A DNA stretch of 64,000 bases. It comes from Homoserinimonas sp. OAct 916 (GTDB lineage: Bacteria; Actinomycetota; Actinomycetes; Actinomycetales; Microbacteriaceae). Below are positions 17,035 through 25,174 of the stretch, piece by piece; the first letter of the stretch is position 1; each line of letters opens with the position of its first letter. The translations under genes and the position numbers were made by a program. The DNA is taken from NCBI RefSeq assembly GCF_003260275.1, contig NZ_QJHB01000002.1:124001-188000 (forward strand), read 5' to 3'. The notes under the pieces were generated by a model. That model searched no databases. It saw nothing but the letters and a program-made list of their open reading frames with translations, and was not told the origin of the DNA.

Positions 17035-19275
17035 ATGGCTCTGGAACTTGATCTCGATATTCAGGGAATGACCTGCGCTTCCTGTGCGATGCGCATCGAG
17101 AAGAAGCTGAATCGGCTCGACGGCGTGAGGGCATCGGTGAACTACGCCACCGAGAAGGCTCACGTGATGGCAACCGGCGATGTCACCTCCGAAGCGATCA
17201 TCCGTGAGGTCGAAAAGACTGGTTATTCCGCGAACCTCCCCACGCCACCGTCCGCAGATCTCGTTGACGACGCTTCGGACACACCGTTGGACCACGAGCT
17301 CACATCCCTTCGGCAACGCCTGATCGGCAGCATCGTGCTGTCGGTGCCGGTGATCGTGTTGGCGATGGTTCCCGCATTTCAGTTCACCTATTGGCAATGG
17401 GCCTCATTGACCCTGGCCGCACCGGTCATCGTCTGGGCCGCCTGGCCGTTCCACCAGGCCACCTGGGTGAACCTGCGCCACGGCGCCGCCACCATGGACA
17501 CGCTCATCTCGGTCGGAACGGGTGCAGCGTTCCTCTGGTCGCTGTATGCCCTGTTCCTCGGCACCGCCGGCGAACCCGGAATGACGCACGCGTTCGAGTT
17601 CATCATCGCGCCGAGCGATGGTGCTGGGAACATCTACCTCGAGGTCGCCGCCGGTGTGACCATGTTCGTATTGGCGGGCCGCTATTTCGAGAAGCGCGCC
17701 AAACGAACAGCCGGCGCAGCCCTGCGCGCCCTGCTCGAGCTGGGGGCGAAAGACGTGGCGGTCATGCGCGACGGCGCCTCCGTGCGCATCCCCATTGCTG
17801 ATCTGGTGGTGGGCGATGAGTTCATCGTGCGACCGGGTGAGAAGGTGGCCACCGACGGGGTGGTGGTTGAAGGCGCGAGCGCGATCGACGCCAGCATGCT
17901 CACCGGTGAATCAGTACCGGTCGAGGTGGCGGAGGGCGACACCGTGGTCGGCGCCACGATCAATGCCGGAGGCCGGCTGCTCGTGCGCGCCACCCGCGTG
18001 GGCGCCGATACCCAGTTGGCGCAGATGGCCGCCCTGGTGGAGAACGCCCAGTCGGGGAAGGCGGACGTGCAGCGGCTGGCCGACCGCATTTCTTCTGTGT
18101 TTGTACCAATCGTGATCGGCATCGCGTTGGTGACCCTGGCGGTCTGGCTGCTGCTCGGATTCCCGGCGCAGGCTGCGTTCACCGCGGCCGTGGCCGTACT
18201 GATCATCGCCTGCCCGTGTGCGCTGGGTCTTGCGACCCCCACTGCGTTGCTGGTCGGTACCGGGCGTGGAGCCCAATTGGGCATCCTGATCAGGGGGCCC
18301 GAGGTTCTCGAGTCCACCCGCAAGGTCGACACCATCGTGCTTGACAAGACCGGCACCGTCACCACCGGCCGGATGACGCTCGGCGGGGTGCATATCGGCA
18401 CGGGCACCACCGAGACCGAACTGCTGCGTCGGGCCGGCGCTGTAGAGCACTACTCCGAGCACCCGATCGCCCAGGCGATCGCCGACGGGGCGGCCGAAAA
18501 GGTGGGCGAACTTCCTGCAGTCGAGTCGTTTGAGAACGTGCCCGGCAAGGGCGTGCAGGGCATCGTCGACGGCGAACTGGTGCTGGTCGGGCGTGACACG
18601 CTGATGGCCGACTGGACGCTCGAGATCGAACCAGAGCTCGCCGCGGCGAAGGCGGCCGCGGAGGCTGCCGGCCAGACCGCAGTGCTGGTCGCCTGGGATG
18701 GTCGGGCGCGCGGAGTGCTCACGGTCGCCGATGCGCTGAAGCCAACCAGCGCGGAGGCGATCGCCCAGTTTCGAACGCTCGGACTCACGCCGGTGCTGCT
18801 CACCGGCGACAACAAGGCGGTCGCCGACGAGATCGCGGGCCAGGTCGGCATCACCGAGGTGTACGCCGAGGTGATGCCCCAAGAGAAGGTCGCCGTGATC
18901 GAACGGCTGCAGTCCGCGGGCAAAGTGGTGGCGATGGTCGGCGACGGCGTCAACGACGCGGCCGCATTGGCAACCGCCGACCTGGGTCTGGCGATGGGCA
19001 CGGGCACGGATGTCGCGATCGAAGCCGCCGACCTCACCCTGGTGCGCGGCGATCTGCGAGCCGCGGCCGACGCGATCCGGCTCTCGCGCAGAACTCTCAG
19101 GACCATCAAGGGCAACCTCTTCTGGGCCTTCGCCTACAATGTGGCCGCGATCCCATTGGCAGCCCTCGGGCTGTTGAACCCGATGCTTGCTGGGGCGGCC
19201 ATGGCGTTCTCCAGTGTCTTCGTGGTCGGCAACAGCCTGCGCCTGCGCCGATTCCGCTCCCTCAATCCCCGCTAG
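17035..19275 (+). CDS. copA: Copper-exporting P1B-type ATPase
   Basis: 746 residues. One N-terminal HMA domain with 'GMTCASC' (residues ~10-16), eight transmembrane segments, actuator 'MLTGESVPV', the membrane CPC in '[17 protein letters not shown]', phosphorylation site 'DKTGTVTTG', and hinge '[17 protein letters not shown]'. CPC plus the C-terminal Tyr-Asn/Met-Ser pattern ('[14 protein letters not shown]', '[16 protein letters not shown]') place it in the Cu(I)-export P1B-1 class. ATG at 17035 follows 'GAGAAGGC'; forms an operon with copZ. Cu(I) efflux at the plasma membrane. Confidence 0.96.
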   Translation: MALELDLDIQGMTCASCAMRIEKKLNRLDGVRASVNYATEKAHVMATGDVTSEAIIREVEKTGYSANLPTPPSADLVDDASDTPLDHELTSLRQRLIGSIVLSVPVIVLAMVPAFQFTYWQWASLTLAAPVIVWAAWPFHQATWVNLRHGAATMDTLISVGTGAAFLWSLYALFLGTAGEPGMTHAFEFIIAPSDGAGNIYLEVAAGVTMFVLAGRYFEKRAKRTAGAALRALLELGAKDVAVMRDGASVRIPIADLVVGDEFIVRPGEKVATDGVVVEGASAIDASMLTGESVPVEVAEGDTVVGATINAGGRLLVRATRVGADTQLAQMAALVENAQSGKADVQRLADRISSVFVPIVIGIALVTLAVWLLLGFPAQAAFTAAVAVLIIACPCALGLATPTALLVGTGRGAQLGILIRGPEVLESTRKVDTIVLDKTGTVTTGRMTLGGVHIGTGTTETELLRRAGAVEHYSEHPIAQAIADGAAEKVGELPAVESFENVPGKGVQGIVDGELVLVGRDTLMADWTLEIEPELAAAKAAAEAAGQTAVLVAWDGRARGVLTVADALKPTSAEAIAQFRTLGLTPVLLTGDNKAVADEIAGQVGITEVYAEVMPQEKVAVIERLQSAGKVVAMVGDGVNDAAALATADLGLAMGTGTDVAIEAADLTLVRGDLRAAADAIRLSRRTLRTIKGNLFWAFAYNVAAIPLAALGLLNPMLAGAAMAFSSVFVVGNSLRLRRFRSLNPR

Positions 19276-19347
19276 GCAACCTCTCGGGAACCCGGCACGG
19301 GTTGTACGTTGGTATCTGGCAGAAAGCCTGTGATCCAGGGAGAGAAC

Positions 19348-20331
19348 ATGCAACCGATTCGCATTGGCATCGCCGGTTACGGCAACCTTGGCCGCGGTGT
19401 GGAAGCGGCCATCGCCCAGACCGAAGACCTCGAACTGGTGGCGGTCTTCACCCGGCGACCGCCCGAAAGCGTCACTGTGGCCAGAGAGGAGACCCCCGTA
19501 CTGGCTTGGGACACGATCGAGGAACACCGCGAGAAGATCGACGTGATGATCCTCTGCGGGGGCTCCCAGACCGACCTACCCGAGCAGTCGCCGGCAGTGG
19601 CCGCGTTGGTCAACACCGTCGACAGTTTCGACACTCACGCGCGCATTCCCGAGCATTTCGAAGCCGTCGACCACGCGGCTCGCGCCAACGGCACCACCGC
19701 CCTGATCTCGGTCGGTTGGGATCCCGGCCTGTTCTCGCTGAACCGGCTTCTCGGTGAAGCGATCCTTCCTGAGGGCAGCACTTACACCTTCTGGGGCCGT
19801 GGGCTCAGCCAGGGCCATTCTGACGCCCTGCGCCGCGTTCCCGGCGTCGCCGACGCCGTGCAGTACACGCTGCCGCAACCGACGGCAGTCGACTCCGTTC
19901 GAGCAGGCCACCAGCCCACGCTGAGCACCAGGGACAAACACACCCGACAGTGTTTCGTCGTGCTGGAAGACGGTGCCGACGCGGCCGCCGTGCGGGAGCA
20001 TATCGTCACGATGCCCGATTACTTCGCCGACTTCGACACCGAGGTCAACTTCATCTCGCTCGAAGCGTTGAAGCGTGACCATTCCGCGATGCCGCACGGT
20101 GGCTTCGTGATTCGCAGCGGCACGACGGCTGATGAGCACACGCAGACGATGGAGTACGCCCTGACGCTCGACAGCAACCCCGAGTTCACCGCCAGCGTTC
20201 TGGTGGCGTACGCGAGGGCCGCGCACCGCATGAATGCTCTCGGCCAGATCGGGGCCAAGACCGTGTTCGACGTGCCGCCGGGCCTGCTCTCGCCGAAGTC
20301 ACCCGACCAGTTGCGGGCCGGGCTGCTGTAG
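19348..20331 (+). CDS. ddh: meso-Diaminopimelate D-dehydrogenase
   Basis: 327 residues. NADPH-dependent reversible conversion of L-tetrahydrodipicolinate plus ammonia to meso-diaminopimelate, a short route to lysine and cell-wall DAP. Family features: N-terminal 'IRIGIAGYGNLGRGVEAAI', 'CGGSQTDLPEQSP', 'NTVDSFDTHARIPEHF', 'SVGWDPGLFSLNRLL', 'WGRGLSQGHSDALRR' and 'ALGQIGAKTVFDVPPGLLSP'. ATG at 19348 has GGGAGAG upstream. Placed alone between copA and the convergent Lrp gene. Ddh is patchy in actinobacteria (as in Corynebacterium), so acquisition or lineage-specific retention is possible. Confidence 0.95.
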   Translation: MQPIRIGIAGYGNLGRGVEAAIAQTEDLELVAVFTRRPPESVTVAREETPVLAWDTIEEHREKIDVMILCGGSQTDLPEQSPAVAALVNTVDSFDTHARIPEHFEAVDHAARANGTTALISVGWDPGLFSLNRLLGEAILPEGSTYTFWGRGLSQGHSDALRRVPGVADAVQYTLPQPTAVDSVRAGHQPTLSTRDKHTRQCFVVLEDGADAAAVREHIVTMPDYFADFDTEVNFISLEALKRDHSAMPHGGFVIRSGTTADEHTQTMEYALTLDSNPEFTASVLVAYARAAHRMNALGQIGAKTVFDVPPGLLSPKSPDQLRAGLL

Positions 20332-20335
20332 CCCG

Positions 20336-20357
20336 AGCTGCCGGAGTTTCGGCAGCT
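20336..20357 (+). terminator. Hairpin after ddh
   Basis: AGCTGCCG (20336-20343), loop GAGTTT, CGGCAGCT (20350-20357): a perfect 8-bp stem right after the ddh stop and before the convergent lrp gene. No T-run. Confidence 0.6.
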
Positions 20358-20477
20358 GGGGGCGTTGCATAGGTCGTCGCGCCCGTACGAGTCCGGAACG
20401 ATGTTCTGTGCACCCAAAAGAACGCGCAGCGGCCGGGCCAGGCACGGCGCAGAGCACACCCCTATCCGGAAAGGGGA

Positions 20478-21416
20478 CTAACCCGACGCCTCGACTGCAG
20501 AATCACCGACATGCCCATCGCGAATTCGATGCAGGCTGTGTTGATATCGCTCTTTGCGGATCCGCGCGTGCAGCCATTGTTCGAGAACGCGCACCTCGGG
20601 CAGTGACCGGGTTGCCTCGGTGAAGACGTTGAAATCATGCAGGCTGCCGAACCCGATGGTGGCCACAAAATCGAACCGTCCGACAGTTCGGGCCATAAAC
20701 TCCGTGCCCGGCTGCGCCTCGATCAGGGCAATCACGTTCTCCGGATCACCAACAGTGCTGAATCCGAGGCCAAACACCAACTGGTTAGTCGAATCGGCTC
20801 GCTCTCTCAGCAACCCGATTCGCATGGCACCGGTCTCGGTCAGCCGGTTGACTCTCGTTCGGCACCCGCTGATCGACAAACCCACCTTCTCCCCCAGTTC
20901 GGCGTAACCGAGGCGGCCATCATCTTGCAGCAGTTCCATGAGCTTGAGGTCGGTGCTGTCGATATCGAGATTGACGATCTGGGGCTCTTCCCCGAGGAAG
21001 AAGCTCTGAAGCATCCGCTCATAGATGATGACCTGCAGTTCTCTCACCCCGGGCAATGCCCTGATCTTACGAATCTCTTCCTGAAGCTCACGCATGGAGG
21101 CTGTGTGCAGTTCGGTCACTAGCTGGTAGTGCCCGGCAATCTCGGAGACGAAGACGGGAGTGTCCAACTCGCAGATCCGGTCGGTGAGGTCGGCCGTGCT
21201 GCCTTCTGCACGAATGCTCAGGTGCGCCAAGACGTGAAGCCCCAGCAACCGCGGATGCACCGCTGCAACCACCCGGACATCCCCCGAGTTCAACAAGGGG
21301 TTGAGCCGCTTCGCGATGTTCGTGCGATTCGTGCCCAGTTGGCGCGCGATATCGCTGAAGGAGGCCCTGCCGTCTCGCTTCAACAGGGCCAGGGACTGTT
21401 CGGTGAGTTCATCCAC
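20478..21416 (-). CDS. Double-length Lrp/AsnC-family transcriptional regulator
   Basis: 312 residues, about twice the usual ~150. The first half has an AsnC HTH ('ASFSDIARQLGTNRTNIAKRL') and a RAM/ligand domain; the second half repeats the plan, with an HTH-like 'GYAELGEKVGLSISGCRTRVNRL' from ~155 and a second ligand domain ('MARTVGRFDFVATIGF'). It is divergent from the transport/catabolic operon at 21653 and is the obvious candidate controller, responding to an amino acid. Start: GTG 21416 is preceded at 7 nt by TACAGT on the minus strand (leaderless); GTG 21425 is in frame but overlaps the hexamer region. Confidence 0.9.
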   Translation of the reverse strand: MDELTEQSLALLKRDGRASFSDIARQLGTNRTNIAKRLNPLLNSGDVRVVAAVHPRLLGLHVLAHLSIRAEGSTADLTDRICELDTPVFVSEIAGHYQLVTELHTASMRELQEEIRKIRALPGVRELQVIIYERMLQSFFLGEEPQIVNLDIDSTDLKLMELLQDDGRLGYAELGEKVGLSISGCRTRVNRLTETGAMRIGLLRERADSTNQLVFGLGFSTVGDPENVIALIEAQPGTEFMARTVGRFDFVATIGFGSLHDFNVFTEATRSLPEVRVLEQWLHARIRKERYQHSLHRIRDGHVGDSAVEASG

Positions 21417-21423
21417 GATCCCC

Positions 21424-21429
21424 ACTGTA
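21424..21429 (-). promoter_or_regulatory. -10 hexamer TACAGT of the lrp-type gene
   Basis: Minus-strand TACAGT, 7 nt, then GTG 21416. Supports leaderless transcription and the shorter start. Confidence 0.45.
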
Positions 21430-21555
21430 ACGCAACACCTCAGAGATAGTCACAACTTTGCGCTCACCTATCCGGTTTGGCCAAATAGTGTGATCAATTA
21501 TTCGAAGTTATTCGGCATGATTACAACGTTTGGGGAATCTTGCCGCAAAGTTGTC

Positions 21556-21585
21556 TTGACAATCCGGAGAAGTGCTGTCCACAAT
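21556..21585 (+). promoter_or_regulatory. Promoter of the ABC-transport/catabolic operon
   Basis: Consensus -35 TTGACA (21556-21561) and -10 CACAAT (21580-21585) with an 18-bp spacer. The preceding ~110 bp (about 21440-21545) is unusually AT-rich for this window and is the likely Lrp-type binding region. The ribosome-binding site GGAGAAG lies before the ATG at 21653. Confidence 0.65.
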
Positions 21586-21652
21586 GGTGTCTATCCCAAC
21601 ACCGAATCGGGACAGTACCCGGTGAGAACCCAATGCCGTCAATGGAGAAGCA

Positions 21653-22519
21653 ATGAAAAAGTCAATGATGGGCCTCGTCGCAGGCGTATCCCTCGCCCTC
21701 GTGCTCGCAGGTTGCGCCGCAGGAACCCCTGCCGCCGATCAGCCGGCTTCGGACAGTGCCAACCCCGCCGGGGCGAACGCTCCCACGGGCCTGGTCAAGG
21801 AAGGCACATTCACTGCCTGCATCGACCCCGAGTATCCGCCTCTGGAGTATTACGCCGATTCGACCGGCGGCGACATCATCGGGTTCGACGCTGACGGGGT
21901 GCGTGCAATCGCAAAGCTCTGGGGCGTTGATTCCAAGTTCGAGGTGACGTCATTCGACGGCCTCATGCCCGGACTTCAATCAGGAAAATGTGACGTGATC
22001 TTCGGCGGGCTCTACATGAGCGAGGAGCGTCTTCAGATCGCCGATGCGAACGCCGTCATGAACGCGGGCCCCGCCGCCCTGGCCGCGCCAGATCTGGCCG
22101 CCACGTTGTCGAAGTCTGAAGACCTGTGCGGCCTCAAAGTCGTCACGCAGTCTGCTTCGAGCAACTCCGCAAGCGTGGAAGCGCTCAGCAAGAAGTGCGT
22201 CGACGACGGCAAGGATGCGATCAAGCACACGGACTACCCGAAGACGGCCGAAACCGTCTTGGCCGTGCTCAACGGAAAGGCCGACGTCTTGGTGGAGACC
22301 AACGTCGCCGCTGCGTACATGTCTAGCCAGAACGAGGGCAAACTGACGGTCGCGAACGGTGTCTTCGAACCCGACACCACGTTCGGCGTCTTCACTCCGA
22401 AGGACGGAAAGCTCACCCCCGAGATTGCCAAGGCACTTCGCACGCTGTACGACGATGGCACCTTTGCGAAGATCGCCGCCGAGTACAACCTCGACGCGTC
22501 GATCCTCGACGTCTACTGA
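21653..22519 (+). CDS. ABC transporter substrate-binding lipoprotein, amino-acid type (SBP family 3)
   Basis: 288 residues. Lipoprotein signal peptide with lipobox 'LAGC' (Cys at about residue 21) tethers it outside the membrane. The mature part has the family-3 pattern 'TACIDPEYPPLEYYADS..IIGFDADGVRAIAK', 'FDGLMPGLQSGKCDVIFGGLYMSEERLQIADF-like', and a C-terminal 'DGTFAKIAAEYNL'. These are typical of polar amino acid/opine/glutamine-type importers, but the ligand cannot be read from sequence. First gene of the operon, followed by a strong stem-loop (22532-22559). Confidence 0.93.
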   Translation: MKKSMMGLVAGVSLALVLAGCAAGTPAADQPASDSANPAGANAPTGLVKEGTFTACIDPEYPPLEYYADSTGGDIIGFDADGVRAIAKLWGVDSKFEVTSFDGLMPGLQSGKCDVIFGGLYMSEERLQIADANAVMNAGPAALAAPDLAATLSKSEDLCGLKVVTQSASSNSASVEALSKKCVDDGKDAIKHTDYPKTAETVLAVLNGKADVLVETNVAAAYMSSQNEGKLTVANGVFEPDTTFGVFTPKDGKLTPEIAKALRTLYDDGTFAKIAAEYNLDASILDVY

Positions 22520-22531
22520 TTCATCCGCGAC

Positions 22532-22559
22532 TGGGTGGTCACCGCCAGGTGACCACCCA
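22532..22559 (+). terminator. Intercistronic stem-loop after the binding-protein gene
   Basis: TGGGTGGTCAC (22532-22542), loop CGCCAG, GTGACCACCCA (22549-22559): an 11-bp perfect stem between the binding-protein stop and the permease ATG at 22580. No T-run, so likely a partial terminator or an RNA-stabilising element keeping binding-protein mRNA in excess. Confidence 0.7.
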
Positions 22560-22579
22560 TCGACAAGGAGCACAATCGC

Positions 22580-23335
22580 ATGGTATTCGACCCCCAGATC
22601 TTCCTGGAACAACTGTTCAACCCGGCCTACCTGATGGGCGCATTCCTCTCCGTAAGCGTGGCTGTCCTCTCTTTGATCATCGCCACCGTCATAGGTTTCT
22701 TCCTCGCGATCGGGCGCACGTCGAAGAAGGCGTACCTTCGTGGCCCGTCTCACACCTACGTCTGGTTCTTTCGAGCGCTGCCCGCACTACTCGTGCTGCT
22801 CATCATGTGGAACGCGCTTCCCCAGGTGATTCCTGCGTTGCAAGCAGACTGGTACACGCCGTTCATCGCTGCAGCGGTCGGGCTGGGGCTCGTCGAGTCC
22901 GCCTTCATGGCGGAGATCATCCGCTCCGCACTGAGCAGTGTCGACGAGGGCCAAGAACTTGCAGCCCGTGCGCTGGGCATGAAGCCCGCTTCGGTCATGC
23001 GAAAGGTTGTTCTCCCTCAGGCGATTCGCACGGCGTTGCCGCCGACCGGGAATGAGTTCATCGGCTTGATCAAGTATTCCTCGCTGGCATCGGTGATCTC
23101 GCTGAAAGAGCTGTTGACCACGGCGCAGATCGGGGTCAACATCACATTTCGTTATGCCGAGTATTACACGGTCGCAATTATCTACTACCTGATCATCGTC
23201 ACCATAATCACGCTTATCCAGAGCAGGGTCGAGAAGAAGTTCCTCTGGACTTCTCGAGGCGTCAAGAAAGTCGTCGCTCCGATCACGTTGAGCACCGAAG
23301 CGATCGCCACGAGTTCAAAGGAGATTTCGGTATGA
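22580..23335 (+). CDS. Amino-acid ABC transporter permease (HisM/GlnP type)
   Basis: 251 residues with five to six hydrophobic segments and the EAA coupling loop 'ELAARALGMKPASVMRKVVLPQAIRTALPPTGNEFIGLIKYSSL', typical for polar-amino-acid permeases that work as a homodimer when a single permease is encoded, as here. ATG at 22580 has AAGGAGC upstream. Its stop overlaps the ATPase start by 4 nt (ATGA), indicating coupled translation. Confidence 0.94.
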   Translation: MVFDPQIFLEQLFNPAYLMGAFLSVSVAVLSLIIATVIGFFLAIGRTSKKAYLRGPSHTYVWFFRALPALLVLLIMWNALPQVIPALQADWYTPFIAAAVGLGLVESAFMAEIIRSALSSVDEGQELAARALGMKPASVMRKVVLPQAIRTALPPTGNEFIGLIKYSSLASVISLKELLTTAQIGVNITFRYAEYYTVAIIYYLIIVTIITLIQSRVEKKFLWTSRGVKKVVAPITLSTEAIATSSKEISV

Positions 23336-24141
23336 CCACACCACACGAGGCGGCCGGATTCGGCGCCGGGTCCACGGCGACCACACCGACGCTTCAGGTA
23401 TCGGATCTCCACAAGTCCTACGGCGGCAATGAGGTGTTGAAGGGTGTCGAGTTCGCGATTGACAAGGGCCAGGTCAAGGCGGTCCTCGGGCCCTCCGGTT
23501 CGGGCAAGTCGACGATGCTTCGCCTGATGGCCCTCCTCGAACCGGCCGACCGCGGATCAATCATGCTCGACGGGACACGAATCGGCGCCGCGACCCAGAA
23601 CGGCAAGATTGTTCATCACTCCGAGCGGAGACTCGCGGTGCAGCGTCGTGACATCGGCATGGTCTTTCAGAAGTTCAACCTGTTCCCGCACTTGACGGCA
23701 TTACAGAATGTCGTTGTCGGGCTCACTGATGTGCAGGGTATGCACAAGACCCAGGCCCGCGACGTGGCGTTCCAGATGCTCACGAAGGTCGGCCTTGCAG
23801 ATCGCGACGGTCACTTCCCTTCAGAGCTCTCCGGCGGGCAGCAGCAGCGGGTCGCGATCGCGCGTGCACTCGTGCTCAATCCCCAGGTCATGCTGTTCGA
23901 CGAGCCCACCTCGGCCCTCGACCCAGAGTTGGTCGGTGAGGTGCTCGAGGTCATGGAGAATCTCGCGGCCGCCGGCATGACCATGATCGTGGTCACCCAC
24001 GAGGTTCGGTTCGCCCGGCGGGCCGCGGACGAGGTGACGCTTTTCGACAGCGGTGTCATCGTCGAGCAGGCAGACCCGACCAGTTTCTTCGAGAATCCCC
24101 AGCACGAGCGCACCAAGAGGTTCCTGAGCCATGTCCACTGA
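23332..24141 (+). CDS. Amino-acid ABC transporter ATP-binding protein
   Basis: 269 residues. Complete ABC ATPase: Walker A 'GPSGSGKST', Q-loop 'MVFQKFNLFPHLTALQNV', signature 'LSGGQQQRV', Walker B 'VMLFDEPTSALDPE', H-loop 'VVTHEV'. The order and loops are of the GlnQ/HisP class. It carries ~20 extra N-terminal residues before the first strand. Overlaps the permease by 4 nt and the next gene by 11 nt. Confidence 0.96.
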   Translation: MTTPHEAAGFGAGSTATTPTLQVSDLHKSYGGNEVLKGVEFAIDKGQVKAVLGPSGSGKSTMLRLMALLEPADRGSIMLDGTRIGAATQNGKIVHHSERRLAVQRRDIGMVFQKFNLFPHLTALQNVVVGLTDVQGMHKTQARDVAFQMLTKVGLADRDGHFPSELSGGQQQRVAIARALVLNPQVMLFDEPTSALDPELVGEVLEVMENLAAAGMTMIVVTHEVRFARRAADEVTLFDSGVIVEQADPTSFFENPQHERTKRFLSHVH

Positions 24142-25129
24142 CGTGAACGTTCGGCCGTTGGCCGTCTACACCGACCTCGACGCCACCGACTTTTCTGGAG
24201 GGCGCGCCCTCTTGCAGGCAAACGGCTTTCAGGTGAGCTACCTCGATTCCCAGGATGCTGACACGATCGTCAACGAGTCGCGCGACGCCGTGGCGCTTCT
24301 CGTCGGTTATGCCTCCATCACTCGCGAGATGATCGCCGAGATGCCGCGCTTGAAGATCATCGCCCTCATGTCGATGGGTTTCGACAATGTCGACGTCGAC
24401 GCAGCCACCGAGCGTGGAATCTGGGTCACCAACATCCTCGGTGCAGCCACGGAGGAAGTGGCAACACATGCGCTCGCCCTTGCACTGCACGTCACGCGCG
24501 GCCTGTCGTTTTACAGCGACTCGGCAACGAACCAATCGTGGAACTCACGTGACAACATAGCTCCGCCGCGACTCAGCGAATGCACCTTGGGAATCATTGG
24601 GCTCGGACGAATAGGTCTCAAATTGGCCACCCTGGCCCGGCCACTGTTCGGTGAGATCATCGGCTACGATCCTCTCCTTCCCGACACCGACGAGACCCGA
24701 CTTCGGTTGGCTGAAGTCGGTGTGAGGCGCGAAAGTCTGACGACTGTGCGCTCTGGGTCCACGGTTCTCTCACTGCACCTGCCCCTGACACCCGACACCG
24801 AGAAGACGGTAGATGAGGATTTCTTGGCGGCGATGAGGAATGATGCCTTTCTGGTCAACGTCAGCCGCGGAGCACTGATCGACAGCACCGCGCTGGCGAA
24901 CGCAGTTTCAGCAGGGCTGATCGCGGGAGCAGCACTCGACGTGCTGGACGAGGAGCCTCCCCGCCCAGATCATCCCCTGCTCGGTCTGCCGCGGGTGCTC
25001 ATCACGGCGCACGTCGCCTACCTCTCAACGCGCAGCGACGCCGAGTATGTTCGCATGCAGGCGCAGAACGTCGTCTCATGGTCCACAAACGGCACCCCAG
25101 ACACCCCGGTTGCCACCATCGCCGCCTGA
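24131..25129 (+). CDS. D-isomer specific 2-hydroxyacid dehydrogenase (C-terminal-binding-protein-like)
   Basis: 332 residues. NAD(P)-dependent interconversion of a 2-oxoacid and a D-2-hydroxyacid. NAD-binding motif 'LGIIGLGRIG' (GxGxxG), substrate-binding Arg in 'VNVSRGALIDSTAL', the acidic 'LDVLDEEPPRPDHPL' and catalytic His in 'ITAHVAYLS'. Within the operon it could reduce the 2-oxoacid made by the aminotransferase or feed a hydroxyacid into it. Its start overlaps the ATPase stop by 11 nt. Confidence 0.92.
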   Translation: MSTDVNVRPLAVYTDLDATDFSGGRALLQANGFQVSYLDSQDADTIVNESRDAVALLVGYASITREMIAEMPRLKIIALMSMGFDNVDVDAATERGIWVTNILGAATEEVATHALALALHVTRGLSFYSDSATNQSWNSRDNIAPPRLSECTLGIIGLGRIGLKLATLARPLFGEIIGYDPLLPDTDETRLRLAEVGVRRESLTTVRSGSTVLSLHLPLTPDTEKTVDEDFLAAMRNDAFLVNVSRGALIDSTALANAVSAGLIAGAALDVLDEEPPRPDHPLLGLPRVLITAHVAYLSTRSDAEYVRMQAQNVVSWSTNGTPDTPVATIAA

Positions 25130-25174
25130 CCGGAAATCTTCCACTCTCCATCGACCCTTGCCCGGAGCCTCCCC

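Noticed and set aside
17911-19527. 538-codon minus-strand frame opposite copA
   Set aside because: copA carries all P-type motifs in the sense frame; the antisense frame is Gly/Arg/His-rich shadow.
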